This document shows, piece by piece, positions 45,781 through 58,455 of a stretch of DNA of 64,000 bases; within the stretch, counting starts at the first letter, position 1, and every line of letters starts with the position of its first letter. The stretch comes from Marasmius tenuissimus (taxonomy: Eukaryota; Basidiomycota; Agaricomycetes; Agaricales; Marasmiaceae). The stretch covers positions 1,612,001-1,676,000 of the forward strand of contig JAQOTA010000052.1 in NCBI GenBank assembly GCA_029532415.1. The letters are read 5' to 3'. Position numbers and translations under genes: made by a program. The notes under the pieces were generated by a model. It had not been told where the DNA came from. It worked only from the letters and a program-made list of their open reading frames with translations, and made no database searches.

Positions 45781-46964
45781 CTAAGCACCCTCCTCCTCAT
45801 CGTCATCGCTGTCCTCCTTCTCCCTTTTCCAGATGGCGTAAATTTTTCTTCGATTGGAATCTCGAGTCTCCGGCTGACTGGCCACTTCGAATAGATGTCT
45901 AACAAGACTTTTCTTGAGAGAATCGACTGGTGCGTCCTTGCAGCAGTTTGTGATCAAGTGAGTATAAGCATCGTTTGTTGAGCCTGAGTTCGTCCTTCGT
46001 TTCTTTCGAGAACGAGGATTTTCGTCTTCAGACTCGTCTAGCGGTGTCAGTGAGGATAGCAGAGGGTCTATGAGCGATGTCTGCAGGTATTTGATCGTTA
46101 GACTGGAGGGTGTACGGGCATAAAGTGTGACGAAAGGTGAGAGAAGGAAGAGAAGCGGGGCGCTCGGGGTGGATGAGGATGTGCTCGGTGCATTTGCGAG
46201 CACCTTGTCGAGTTCTTTGAGGTAAACGTCAGCCAGGTGATACGCAAGGCTTGTCGGAACCTTGGTATCATTGGGACTAAACGAGAGCTCAGAAAATTAC
46301 TAGTCAAGTCCATTCACGTTACGCACCAGAGCGGCCCTCCTTGACGAGTCAAGATCTCGTTGTATTTTTCACACGTCTCTTGATCCCAGTCATCGCGAAG
46401 GAGAAGTCTGAACGAAGCGTTCACGAATCTTCTGACAAGCATGTAGTATTTGTCCATTCTGGAATCCACAAAAGGCGATGAGAACGTTAAATCACGATAT
46501 AGATGCAACCGTGCGTACCTTAGACGGTCTATGCCGTTCCATTCTCGGACTATCGTCTCCCAGAAGCCTTCCAAAAATGCCAGCGACGATGAAGTTGTCG
46601 TAATGATGAGTATGAGCTCTGCTAATTCAGAGGCCAGAGCTTGCTGAACTAGTGGTTTGTCTGACATCCAGAAGCCTGTAACATAGGTGCTCAGCATCAG
46701 TTAAGTACATCGAGAGGTACACACCAACAGTAGAAGATGCCTTTCCAGAGCTTCGCCATCTCCGATTTTGGGATCTCATTTTCAGGATCGGACAAGAAGG
46801 CGGCAAGATTTTTTATTGCCTTGTCTCGAGTCTTCTTTTCTGCATTACAGGCGGTGAGTTCACGTTCCAATCGAACATAGCAGGCTCGTACCAGTCGATG
46901 CAAGGTATTTGCCCAAAGGTGGGGCATTTGTCGACGTTGTCGCTGCAGTCATGGTCGAGGTCAT
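45781..46964 (-). CDS. RRP1: Ribosomal RNA processing protein 1 (Nop52 family)
   Basis: The ATG at 46964 gives MTSTMTAATTSTNAPPLGKY. An intron (GTACGA...TGCAG) joins LAST to EKKTRDKAIKNLAAFLSD. Next come EMAKLWKGIFYC, the spliced FWMSDKPLVQQALASELAEL, FWETIVREWNGIDRLR, MDKYYMLVRRFVNASFRLLL and FSPNDTKVPTSLAYHLADVY. The tail is acidic (KREKEDSDDDEEEGA). This is the Rrp1/Nop52 fold of the nucleolus, needed for 27S pre-rRNA processing to 60S subunits. The start is chosen because it supplies LASTEKKTRD in frame; a longer unspliced reading from 46927 lacks this. It is head-to-head with the HIU hydrolase gene. Confidence 0.9.
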
Positions 46965-47049
46965 CCGTCAAGAATTTTCGCATCGCGAAGGTAGTAGAGC
47001 GCTAAAAGATCCCTTGGCTAAGCGCCGAACCTTTCACTTTCCCTCCACG
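46965..47049. promoter_or_regulatory. Compact bidirectional promoter (RRP1 / HIU hydrolase)
   Basis: Only 85 bp separate the two start codons, so both transcripts must start within it or overlap. Confidence 0.5.
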
Positions 47050-47591
47050 ATGAGCAAGTCCCCGATTACCTGCCACGGTTTCGCCACTTCGAATTTACTT
47101 TTGAAGGATCGCTCGCTCATATACCCAAATAGTTCTTGACACCTCGATCGGAAAGCCAGCTGAAGGAATACTCATTCGACTTCAAGAACATCAAGCCGCC
47201 GGGAAGGAAGGAGATGTCGAAGTTTTCTCTCCTCTAGCGAAAGGGTATGATACCAGTTAGTGACCGCATTCTACTTCAATGGTCTGAATAATTCAAGGGT
47301 TACAAACTCGGACGGGCGATGCCAAGATCTACTCGAACCCGAAGGTAGCAAGGCGTTGCGACCAGGACTGTACAAGATTATCTTTCACACGAAGGAATAC
47401 TTCGAAAGGACGTCGCGTGCTTCTTTCTATCCATGGGTCGAGGTATGTTTCCAGAGTGTTTTGGTCAACAATCCGCGGCCGCCTGTTGACTTCATCGCTA
47501 GGTTACGTTTGACCTGAAGAACCCCCAGGAGCACCACCATATACCTCTTCTCATCAGCCCGTTCTCGTATACCACATATCGAGGCAGCTAG
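47050..47591 (+). CDS. 5-hydroxyisourate hydrolase (transthyretin-related protein)
   Basis: Hydrolyses 5-hydroxyisourate to OHCU in uric acid breakdown. Four exons: MSKSPITCH, then VLDTSIGKPAEGILIRLQEH ... SPLAKG, then VTNSDGRCQDLLEPEGSKAL, GLYKIIFHTKEYF and SFYPWVE, and finally VTFDLKNPQEHHHIPLLISP and the end YTTYRGS. The family signatures are present: the His in CHVLDTS, Arg in TNSDGR, the His in EHHHIPLL and the C-terminal YRGS tetrapeptide. The length is about 120 residues, with no clear peroxisomal signal. Introns are 45-60 nt. Confidence 0.94.
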
Positions 47592-47810
47592 GTACACACA
47601 GCACGCATGTTCATGTATTTGTAAAGGATCAATCCACATCTATATTGTAGCAACAAGAAAAGCGCGATGGGTAAAATCTACAAGCGCTCGTTGGGCGATG
47701 ATGGGGAGAGTGCAAATCGACAACAAGGTGCAAAGATTAGTTGATATATAGCAGTGTACAAAGGAATGGCGGTGGGTGCGCAGATGTACAAACAGAAGGA
47801 ATGAGTGATA

Positions 47811-48640
47811 TTAAACGAGGACGGGGTCGTACTTTACGCCTTTAATCGACGTCCCGCGCATGGATAATTTGACATTAGACAAGAATTGCTCTCTATTCTT
47901 GCTCATCTCCTGTGCCGCCTCTGACAAGACAACCCAGATAAGAAAATATATTTATGGACAGCAGCATGACTCGACGCACCTTTGTTCAATGGATCATCCG
48001 CATTTGGCTCCAAAAACAGGTACTGGAGCCCGACCATGACAGAGTTGAGGTTGAGTACGGGTTTCCAGTCTTCTCGCAAGATGTTCAAGCAAACGTTTCC
48101 CTCAAGGTCAACGTTTGGATGGTATATCTGCAGCACGCAAGATTAGCGTGAAATTACTAAGCTGACATGAGGACTGGAAACGCACCTTCTGCGTGCACTT
48201 CACCTTCGGTGGGTCGTGTGGGTAATTTGTGTTGATAGAGAAAGAAAAGACGAAAGCGCCACCCTTGTACATGCCTAGCAATATCAAAAAAGAGGTGAAA
48301 AAGAGTCGAGTGGCAACAACATTTCCCTGGCGAGAGGCGTACCTTCATCGGGTGTGATTGTGAGGGTGAAGTTGAGAAGATCAGCAGGGTCAGGAAAACT
48401 TGTTTTCATGGTGGATGGAAGATCTAATTCCGTCAGGTCTGTAGAAAATGCGAGTATTGAGAACAAGAAAGGTCCTTGGAAAACGAGTGGTGTCGTACCT
48501 TTCTGTACTCGAATCTGGGCAGCAGTGGTCTTTGGCTTCTTCTTCGCAGCCGCGTCCTCGTTCTTCTTCATGCTCCATATCTTAGGGAGCGTTCAATGCG
48601 TCGAATTGAGCTTCAAGAGCGAGGAACATACCTTAATCAT
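47811..48640 (-). CDS. UBC12: NEDD8-conjugating E2 enzyme
   Basis: The ATG at 48640 gives MIK, then by splice [69 protein letters not shown] and PPKVKCTQK. The catalytic exon reads [20 protein letters not shown] with the active Cys in GNVCLNIL, then [20 protein letters not shown] and [15 protein letters not shown]. The last exon ends GVKYDPVLV. The basic [10 protein letters not shown]-terminus is the Ubc12 extension that docks the NEDD8 E1. It charges cullins with NEDD8 and so would act with F-box ligases such as the FBXO21-like one here. Confidence 0.94.
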
Positions 48641-49080
48641 CGTGGCGGTCGTGAAATCTGCGAGTCGAGATTACAGTTAAAAGGAGAGAGAGCTTACACA
48701 GCCACTACTACGTGCCGCGTCGTTTTGCTGTCATCCCTTTTGGGGTAAACCGTGTCCACTCAGTCATTCACTGTCAGTATCGTCAGTCGCGGAGTCGGAT
48801 GCTCCTGAAAAATTATCACTTTTTATGTTACTTAGTGTGTGGACAGTTAGTGTATGTGTAGGAAGTCAAGTGAATGCAGCTAGCAAGATATGGAGGATGT
48901 TGCGAAACAAGGACGGCATGGCGCGTACTCATGCCAACAAGTAAGGGAATGTGGCGAAACAGAAAATCTATGGGAGATACTTGGAGGGACATAGGAGCAT
49001 CAAAAATATGTGTGAATCGATAAACAGGTTACGACTCGTTCGCTGGTGATAGACTTCCTTTCGTACTTCTTCGCAGGGTG
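48641..49080. other. Intergenic upstream of UBC12
   Basis: About 440 bp. No credible gene, repeat or clear TATA box seen. Confidence 0.4.
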
Positions 49081-51181
49081 TCAGCCGGGGGTTGAGATCT
49101 GAGATGTGGTACATCTGTCGGGCGGACAGCCGTTCGGTGAGGTGATTTTACCGTTCGCATGACTGTGGTTGTCATCCACCATCATGTTGCTGTCCTCTGC
49201 GGGAGCAGCGCCCGGCATCGGCTCAACAGCGTATACCCAGAATTTCGAGCGTTTCTTTCCAACCAACTCTTCCATGGCCACTTCGGTGGGTTTTAGAGCA
49301 GCAGCGCCAGTAGTCTTGACTTTCACCGAAGGTTGCCTCGTATCAGGATCAGGAGTGGGCGACATCGAGTCAGATGGACCGGGTGATGAGCTGGTGGCCA
49401 TGCTGCTGTCCTCAGTACGAGCACGTTTTGGCGGAGGGTCAAAATCAAGCTGGAACTCTGGAGGGGCGCCCAGACGGGCAGAGCGACGCTCACCCCGCCA
49501 GTTGTGATAAGGGTCCTCTGCTGCTTCCCGCTTTCCGTTCGCGTTCAGTACCGCTGTACGTGTCGAGCGTCGTTGGCCGACGGCATGAGCAGCTCGTGTA
49601 CTCCTGCGAGGCCGACCAGTGTCTTCGTCAAACGCGTCAGGGTCTTCGAAGTCGTCTTCATAATCCCCCTCCGTTTGCCTGTACTCATCAACTTCGTCCT
49701 GAGTGTAAACTGACTCAGTATTCGTTTGCTAGGAACAGATTGCAGCCAGCCTCACCTCGCTATCTATACCTCCATTGGCATAAACGTAATCAGGTTTCCG
49801 TGTTTGTCGTCTTGATCTCAATTGACGACATTCAGCCAAAAGAAGATCTTGATGACGCTGTTCAATTTTTCGTCGTGCTTTTTGCACCCGCTAGGGAACG
49901 TATGTTCGTGAGCCGTCTGATCTTCCTCGACGAGCAACAAGAGACATTGAAGAGAATGTAATGCAATCGCGTGCTCCTTCTTGCGTGGGTGATAGGAATA
50001 GACACTGACCACTAGTTCTTTGTCGATATCCTCCAGGCGTTCCTCTAGCGACTTGATCAGTTGTTCATGGGCAATCTCTGGCTTGGGTCGTTTCTTCTTT
50101 GTTTTCGCGGGTGGCGGGGCATTGGCCTTGAGTTGCTCAATGACCGAGACGTACTCTTCTCTTGTGGAGGAGATAGTTTGCAAGGTGGCAGTGATTTTCC
50201 AAGGGTTTGTGGACACGTAGATACGTGGTGACACTGAATACGAAATAAGATCAGTATCGGAACTCGAATAGAACGTGCTGCGAAACCAAGAGATGAAGAC
50301 ACGAGAATCAGTGCACACTCCATTTGCAAATATGCACAAATAGGCGTTTGAAGACAAAGGACACATGAACACACGCACAGTCTGCCGCCCAGTAACGTTT
50401 GCGCGAAATATCCTGTCCGAGGGGTAGCAATTGTAGGTTCTGCTGGCTTTCAGGGTCTTCAGGCGGTGGTGGTGCAGTGGGGCTATCCTTTTTCTTGTTC
50501 TTGTTGTGATGAACTCCCCAGGCACGGTCAATCTTGCCCTTGATTTCGGGTGAGTGGGTGAGTTGTAGCTCGACGAGCTGCCGCAATATCTTCAGCTAAG
50601 AATTTGAAACATGAGTCCGGCCCAGTGGCAATGACGTCCGAAGAAGTGGTGCACCTTTAAATCCCAGCTCGCTGACCAAAATCCTCCTTCAAGTTGCTGA
50701 AAAGGGTCTACATTCATCTTAAGGTCTTCATCCCAGAACACAGTTCGCTCAGAGCCCTTGAAGGCATCGGCCAGAACAGATGAAACAGTAGAAGAAAGCT
50801 GATCCGCGCTATTGAGAAATAATACGTGTTAGATGAACTAGTGATAGTGGCAACTCCGAAAAGCGTAGACTTGCCTCAGATTACGCGCTTGTGGCCGCAG
50901 ATTGAGGATGAATCGTATGAGAACAGCATTGACTATAGTATTGGGTTCTTTCAGCAGGAGAGCATTTTCGAAACTTGAAAGAGCAATTCCCCAGGTAACA
51001 TGAGCCTAAATGTGTTTTCCAGCCATGAAAGAGAGTCTCACTCCATTGGTGTCTCCAACCCCTCAACCTTGCCTCGAAGTTTGGTGAACTTGCAGATGAA
51101 AGAGTAAATGAACAATGATTCCCAACGGTCAGATGGATGGATTGCGTTAGACGGTGGGCAGACATGTCCTCGAGCCGCCAT
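49081..51181 (-). CDS. DDT/WHIM-like chromatin protein
   Basis: ATG 51181 gives MAARGHVCPPSNAIHPSDRW, then ESLFIYSFICKFTKLRGKVE. By splicing this runs to VTWGIALSSFENALL, TIVNAVLIRFILNLRPQARN, LSADQLSSTVSSVLADAFKG, KILRQLVELQLTHSPEIKGK and DISRKRYWAAD. DSPRIYVSTNPWKITATLQ and a coiled coil follow (HEQLIKSLEERLEDIDKEL). The C-terminus is basic and disordered (RPRRSTRAAHA, RRSARLG). The QLV-x2-L-x8-I order and RKRYWAAD-x2-P-RIYV match DDT and WHIM modules of ISWI partner proteins, so it probably acts in nucleosome spacing. The exact orthologue is not named. It is head-to-head with TTI1, with 152 bp between the ATGs. Confidence 0.6.
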
Positions 51182-51333
51182 GATTGGAGGGCTCGAAAGA
51201 ACTGGCGGTCAGGACGAGATGGTGATGGAGGTGGAAAGAGGAGCAAAGGCACAATGTCACGTTCATGTCACGCGTAGTTTGCTCTCCTCGATCGTCACAA
51301 CGCGTCCGCGTTCCCGCTTCCGCTGCCACATTC

Positions 51334-54300
51334 ATGGAAGAACAATTGCAGCAGATATTCAAAACAGTACGTCGATCTCCTCTGCTCGATTTGTCTGGCT
51401 CTCACTCTATATCGCGTTTAGCTCAAGCCAATATGTGTTTCTCTGCTATCTTCTTCCCAACTAGCACCATCGACGATCCCAGCCGTATTGAAGCTATTAA
51501 CAGAGCTAATCAATACCCTTCGATCCATTCGTTCATCTGGAGTCACGCTCAATAAATCCCTCATATCGTATACTTTCTTCCCTCTCTCGTCCATCCTCAA
51601 ACGGAATTCATCACCTGCTATCCCTGATCAAGTCCTCGAGCGGATACTCATTGCTTTAGGTATACTCTGCGAAGATTGGTGGTGGGAGTGTGACTTCGAG
51701 ACATGGGACCAGATATTTATGCTGTGTGGGTCGGTCATCGGGGGCATAGAAGCCAAGGGCAAAGGGAAGAGTCGAGATGAAGAAACGAAAGTAGCGGCCG
51801 CCCAGTGCTTATACGCCCTTGTAAGGTCCAGAGCGGACGACAACCACGGATTTCCGCCAACGCAGGCCTTTCGAAGGTTCGGCGAACTCAAAAATCACGC
51901 GACTTCAGCCAAGTTCGTGCCGCTACTCGGACAGACCCTCAATTCTGTTCTCGAAACGGCTGAGAGTCGAAATTTGTCCCTCCAGAGATCGTCGCTCGAC
52001 GTCGCATTTAACCTCATTTCTCTATACCTTCCGGACGACGTCGTAGCCTCAGTCCTTCCAGGAGTGACAAGCACCATGTGTAAAGTGGCGATGGGTGTGT
52101 CCCAAGGCAAAGGATGGGGCAATGGTGAAGCCGTCGCACAATCCCTGCGAGTGATGCAGGAGACAATCACCAAATCTATCGGGGATGAAGTATGCACTCG
52201 GGACGGGATTTTAGTGACCATCGACGATCTTGAGGATTTGACTGAGCTGCTATCCGAACAGCAAAACAAGAAGCAGACGACCTCATCACACCCATTTGGC
52301 ACCAGTCGAACTCCATCATGGCTGCGTGGAACATCTTCCCAATTACATATCGCGATGAAAACGTTAGCGCCTCTTGTCAAGCATCCCACCGTTTCAGCAC
52401 TTGTCGCACTGGCCGAATTTGCCTCGACAGTCATCGAAGCGACCCCACAAACGCTCTCGCAAACACAACCTCTATTGCTGTCTTTCCTCCTCTCACTATC
52501 AAATTCCGCCTTCGAGCGTGTATCAAACGCCGCATTCACCGCTCTGTTGCGTCTCCTATCAACGGAGAACAAAGCGCAGCTCTCCCTGTTGCACACGTTA
52601 ATGCGAATTACCCGAGACAATCTGGTTGCATTGCCTCTAGTTTTACCTTCACACGCCGACGCGAAGGTAGAGCATATGGCAGATATCATTGGCACTGTCT
52701 GCAGGCTGGCAGTAGCTGGTAGTACGAGCGCAGGACTTCGTCCTCTCTCAGCCGAGATAGGTAAAATTCTGGGTCCTTCGGGCGGAATCGAGAAATGGGG
52801 CTGGAGTCTCCTTTCAGTGTTGGAGTTTGTCGACCCGCCCGTTGTAGTCACTCGTGTGTCAGCTTCTCAGCTGATGCTCGAGAATGACACCAGCGGTGCA
52901 CAGACTGTACCCTTCCCTCAGGCCATACTGAAGAATGTCAACTCTCCAACCACCTACAGTGCTCTCGTCAAGATGTTTCACTCCCTTGGTGAAGCTGCAG
53001 GTGACAGCGCCCTCGCTTCCGTCGAGTGGTTCGCCAACGTTGGTCAAAACGGGAAACATAGCAGGGCGGTCGCGGGAATGTGGTGTGCTTGCAGACTTCT
53101 GGAGGGTATCGCACATACAGACATTACCTCCGAATTAGCATTCCAGCCGCGCATCCTAATGGGAAGCAGCAAGCGTATGGAGAAGTTCGCGCGAGGATTG
53201 GCAAAGAATGTCGCACAACTCTGGGATGCCATTGACATAGATGGGCCAATGAATGATCAGTCTACCAATCTTGGTCATGAAGACGAAGAAACCAGTAGCG
53301 TGCAGCTCGTGAAAGGCTTGGCACAACTCCATGACACCCTCCAGATAACAACTCCATCGACACCCGTCAAACCACGGGCCGTCTCTCAGCCTATGCTGCA
53401 CAAAGCCTTTTCACTACAGCTCCTTTCTGTGACAGCAGGTGTCCTCCAATCCAAATTCATCTCTCTACTGATCTACACTCTATATCCGGTGCTCCATAGC
53501 ATCGTCTCACCTCTCTCCTTCCTTTCAACAACCGCCCTCGCATCACTCCATTACATCACAGCAAGCGCATCCTACGCTTCCCCCGGAAATTTGTTACTAT
53601 CCAATTTTGACTATGTTCTCGACTCAGTATCGCGGCGCTTGAGTCGTCGATGGGTTGACGTTGACGCAACGAAAGTTCTGGTGGTTATGATTCACCTTGT
53701 CGGGAATGACATTGTCGAGCGGGCAGGGGATGTAGTGGAGGAATGCTTCGATCGCTTGGATGAGTATCACGGGTACGAAATTGTTCTGGAGGGAATTGTG
53801 GAGGTTTTGAACGAGATTATCAAGGTAATCAGGACGGAATCCGATAGTCAAGCGATGGTCGTTGATGAGGATCGCGAGCCTCTGAAGAAGCCGGCACAAG
53901 CAAACAAAGAGAAGATGGATGACTTCTTCGTCTGGTTTGCGAAACGAAACGATCCTGTATTAGAAGAAGACGACACTGACTATGGTCCGGCCCCAAGGGA
54001 AGCTTGGGGCGAGAGGAAAGGCAAGGGGAAAGGAAAAGATGAGGACGAAGAGACAGCAGAGACGCAGCCATCGAAGGACAGTGACGAGACGCCCCAAACT
54101 CCTCCACAAGCTCTCGCAAAACAGATGGTGACACGTTCGATGTACTTCTTGACCCATCGATCTCCCGTCATTCGGTCACGAATTCTGTCGCTCTTGACTG
54201 CCTCCGTCAGCGTCCTACCCGCGGATACTCTCATGCCGGCCATTCATAATGCATGGCCTTTCATTCTCAACAGGCTTGGCGACTCCGAAACATTCGTTGT

Positions 54301-54802
54301 CAGCGCCACAGCTGAACTGATAGAGGCACTTTCTTCTCACAAGGGAGGGTATATGTACAGACGAATTTGGGATGATGTTTGGCCCCGGTTCCACACTATG
54401 CTTTCAAAATTGCAGGACGCGGACACACACAACGCTCTCACCCGACGTGGGAGTGCAGCCGTTGGTACGGAGTCGATCTATACGCATTCCCATCGTCTGT
54501 ACCGGTCCTTGTTGCGGACAATGACCGCCGCACTACGAGGTGTTGATCCCAAGGACTCTTCGAACTGGCAAGTCATCGTATCGTTTCGCCGATTTCTGCA
54601 TTCGAAGGCCTCCGAAGAGCTACAGCAATCTGCACGGGAGTTATATATTGCCGCGGGATTGAGGAACGCAGACGCGGTTTGGCTAGCACTTTACTCGACA
54701 TTGGGGCAAGTGGACGCGTCGACCACGTTTTTACAAAGACCGGAATGGGAGATCGCTGGTAACGTTGCATTGATATTCCAAGAGCTTGACAGTTACGAGT
54801 AG
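51334..54802 (+). CDS. TTI1: Tel2-interacting protein 1 (TTT complex)
   Basis: Exon 1 is 51334-51366 (MEEQLQQIFKT). The intron 51367-51421 is followed by LKPICVSLLSSSQLAPSTIP and one long exon to 54802, about 1,140 residues in total. The whole protein is HEAT-repeat-like: VLERILIALGILCEDWWWEC, then FETWDQIFMLCGSVIGG, and C-terminal MVTRSMYFLTHRSPVIRSRI, LGDSETFVVSATAELIEALS. An acidic linker with a KGKGKGKDEDEE run splits the last quarter. Tti1 with Tel2 and Tti2 stabilises PIKK kinases (TOR, ATM/ATR) via Hsp90. The exon 1 join is in phase and supplies the family's LKP-x-CV start. Confidence 0.9.
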
Positions 54803-54841
54803 GGTATAGATGGTCATGGTATCAAGATTTTGTTCTGATGC

Positions 54842-56305
54842 TCAGTGGAGACGCCCGTCGAGTGTAGGCAATTGGCTTTTGACATTGGGGTCAAACCGAC
54901 GTAGTTCAACGCCAGCCTCCTGGAAGAGCCTTGCAGAGGCGTCGTCCCTGTCGTCGCGTAAGTCATCAATGGAGGGGTAATTTGATTGTTGGCACGTACA
55001 TCTTGTAGGTTAGGTTATACACCACAGATTGTACGCCTGTTTGTATGATTTTTATCGTGCATTTCAAGCAAGGGCATCTTGATTGCCCGGTCATCAGCAT
55101 GGTCCAACCGAAGCACAATGAACCCGAACGCACGTATTACAATACAGAACTGCGCCATCCCCTACTCTTTCCCTACCAACCTCAAGTAGCGCATTTTCTT
55201 CTGCATGCAGGCATAGACACTCAACCGATCCCTCGGTCGAGATTCCGTTGCAATGAGGACATCCTCCTTCGTTACAATTCCGGAGATGGCGAGGCGTACC
55301 GTTATATCTGGGCTCATGTGAGATGAATAAGAATGTAAATTGTGCAATAGAACTGACCCAGTTGACACTATACGTTTGTCGCGGACAAGAATGGCACCAA
55401 CTCGTCGCTTCATACAATTGGACCTATGCGAAGCTAGGGAGGCCAGTGTCTGAATGAAATTAGAGAGACTGTGAGCAGGATTTTCCCGCTTTTCAATGAA
55501 GATCCCGAACCATGAAGTAAGTGTCCCAATCCGGACGCAGGAGGGAAGGATTGGATAGATCCAAACTTTCGAGGTGTTGAAAGAGGTCAGACTCTGCCCC
55601 AAAATCGTTTGTTATCCAGATGTTGACCAGATCCTTCATTTCTGAGATCGATGAAGCACGTTTCCCGAACCTAAGCGCGTCGTCTTCGCGCACAAACTCT
55701 TCCAGGGTTTCTGGGCTAACAGCTTGGGTGAGCCGATCTTCCAAGGATAGTGACTCGAGCTACGCACCCATCACTTCTCGAGAATCGCTCGAGTAACGGT
55801 GCATCGATGCACAGCAACATGAAGAAAGGTCGCTTCAGAAATAATTTCACAAGATCTCTGGTATTGAGGTCGGTCGTAACGAAATCTATCCTCCAGTGCC
55901 GAGTTACATGATCCAGAACACTTTCAGGCGAGAAGAACTGCAGAGTAGTAGTGGATTTCGAGCTCGTTGGGATATCTTCGGCATCCTTCAGCATCGAGAA
56001 TGGCGCCGGGGATGGAAGGGGTGTCATGTCCATGGATAGGAAGGATCGATGTTTGGCTGCGGTGTCGGTGGACCTGTCTCTTTTGAACAATCGTTTGTCG
56101 ACGGAATCCGTTGAGAATATGCGATTTTGCTACTTACTGGATGTTAGTTTGTGTTTTCCGAGAAACCTCCGCAACACACCGCAATGCTTCCGTTCGGAAT
56201 AACAGAACTTTGGACATGGATGGGGGTGAAGCCCTTGGTTGACACAAGATAATCTTTCACTGTCGTTTTCCCGGAGGACCTGGTCCCAATGATGGCGACG
56301 AGCAT
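54842..56305 (-). CDS. DCD1: Deoxycytidylate deaminase
   Basis: Converts dCMP to dUMP for dTMP synthesis. The ATG at 56305 gives a kinase-like P-loop start, MLVAIIGTRSSGKTTVKDYL, as in fungal Dcd1. The middle exons (SPESVLDHVTRHWRIDFVTT, FLKRPFFMLLCIDAPLLERF) resemble an adenylate-kinase fold. The deaminase domain reads HRSNCMKRRVGAILVRDKRI, STGYNGTPRHLRNCNEGGC, then the zinc motif CLHAEENALLE ... CNTCPCLKC with catalytic Glu in HAEE. It ends VELRRFDPNV and LDGRLH at 54842. It is convergent with TTI1, with 39 bp between the stop codons. Confidence 0.93.
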
Positions 56306-56532
56306 TTTCAGAGAGGTAATGAGAGGATTGGCTCGTGCTGTAAGGTGAAGAGAAGGTGGGACAGTCACCGAGCCCAGAGGAACGTAAATGGAACGCGATC
56401 ACGCACTCGTAATATGACCAACCACTATGACCAATGGCAGCCCTCTAAATTCTATTGCGATGTAAATCGTTTTTGGGTCTCGAAAATAAGAAGTATATAT
56501 CTGGCTACAGAGAGAACTGTCCGTCGCGATTC

Positions 56533-58455
56533 TCATGTAATATTCCTCTTTCCCTCCGCCATCTCATATAGTATTGCCCGGTCGTTGGATTCGTCAACGA
56601 GGGCTTTTAGCATTCCGTCTTGCTTATCGAGAAGGGCCTTCGGGGAGTCAAACTCGACCTGTATAAGACTAATGAGTGAATGTACGTGACTGGTGAAGAA
56701 CGAACTTACGATGCGGCCTGCATCCAAGACAAGCTTGATAGTAGGTAGATGCATGAGTGGTGCATCAAAAGAAGAGAGCAACATAATCTTACAATTTTAT
56801 CCGCGTCCATGATAGTTTGTAGTCGATGTGCGACCGTGATCAAGGTGACATCGCGAGGAAGTTCTTTTCTGAGGGAGGTTTGGATGACGGAGTCCGTGTG
56901 ATAATCTTACAGTAATCATGTTGTCAGAAAGTTCTCCTGCACGAGTGACACAAGCATCCTTACCTATAGCAGAAGTTGCTGGTATAACGAATCAGCATCA
57001 CAGGTGGTTTCTGGAGGAAATTAGCAAACTCACCTTCATCCAAGATCAAAAGTTTACTTCCTCTGACAAGGGCTCGAGCCAGAGCCAGGATCTGCCTTTG
57101 TCCAACCGAAAGGTTCCCTCCTCCACTCGAGATTGTGCTGTCCAACGTCAGCCGCCCTTCGTCTTCAGTGTCTTGCAACGAGTACAATCCGGCAGCCCGT
57201 AATGAGTTATGAAGGACAGCATCATCGTACTGCTCGAATGGATCTAGGTTCTGCCTCAAGGTGCCACTAAGCAGTTCAGGCTGCAAATTGCGTTACCATC
57301 TCTAAAAGGGACTGAACGGAAGTCAGAAATCACGAACCATCTGCGGAATGATAGTGATGCTGGACCGGAGAGCTTCGAGATTGAGAGAATCTGTCTGTAG
57401 ACCATCGTAGTAGACCTTGCCATCGGTAAAGATGCAACGTAACAGGGAAAGTGTTAAAGAGCTCTGGAAAATCCTTTAGATGATGAAGTCAAGTCACGGC
57501 ACCAGACATCACCTTTCCAGACCCGGTACGACCAACTGGACAAGGTATCAGAGTCATTCATTGCAAGTCGAGGATATAGACTCACCGACACCAACACGTT
57601 CTCCGGACTGAATGTTGAAAGACAGCTCGTGTAGGACGCGAGGTCCTTCCGGAGAATATCTGGCGGATAACTTTTCTACCTTGAGTTCGCCGGAAGCAGG
57701 CCAGTATGCAGGAGGCTCCCCGGAAGTCGTGGGCTTAGGCTCCTGTTCGATCGTCATGTACCCTTGAATACGTTCGATGCTGAAAATATGGTGGTTAGCG
57801 CGACCACGCCGAAAGCTGATGGCGGTTTGGATACCTATTGCCTGGTGTAATCCAAGGCGATTAGCAGATTTAACCATACAGGCTGCGGGAAACCAAGCAC
57901 CTTGAACCTCAAAATCATTCAAGTTTCGGATCCACCACAAGATATGCATACTAAATCCGACTTGGGGAGGGGTGTGAGGAAATATTATTTATCGCCAGGA
58001 GAAATAACCTACTAGCCATGTTCAATGAGAACCCAGTTTTTGAGGCGGATTGGGTACGACCATAAACCAGGTAGGCGGCCAGACCGGAGGCGAAAATCCC
58101 TCCGAGTACGTCGGTCCGGACGCAAATCCAACGGTTCAGATTGTAGAAAGTACGAGCCGCCCTCGTGAATTTATCGATGCGTTTCAACGATTCTTGTGTG
58201 AACCGCTCTTCAACGCCGTAAGCCCGGATAGAGGCTGGAAAAGTAAAGGTCAGTCTTCGTACAAAAGCACACAAATGAGTGACATACTGAGCCCCGCAAT
58301 GGCCGCCCCGACGCTAGAGGAAGTCGATTGAGCATACGATACCTGAAAGCTGGAAACAACTTACTGCCCAAGCACCGGGGCACGAGCATTCGACATCTCC
58401 CGCTTGACAGATAACTGTGCTTTGATGTAGATCCGACCACAAATCAACCCTGTAT
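56533..58455 (-). pseudogene. 5'-truncated ABCC transporter (TMD2 part and NBD2 only)
   Basis: Paralogue of the full transporter at 12895-19251. Homology begins near 58450 (GRIYIKAQLSVKREMSNARA against GQIHIKAQMSIKRERSNARA) and runs to the stop at 56533. TMD0, TMD1, NBD1 and the first TMD2 helices are missing. What remains is open: SIRAYGVEERFTQESLKRID, NBD2 Walker A GRTGSGK, signature LSVGQ (about 57105), Walker B LLILDE, VTLITVAHRLQTIMDADKI and the end LKALVDESNDRAILYEMAEG. Introns sit at matching places in both copies. With no first half it cannot form a pump, so it is a gene fragment from a duplication whose 5' part was lost or replaced. It borders the dioxygenase locus. Confidence 0.8.

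Noticed and set aside
51895..52851. 318-codon antisense ORF inside TTI1
   Set aside because: Shadow of the long TTI1 exon; composition is Ser/Arg-rich with no domain.
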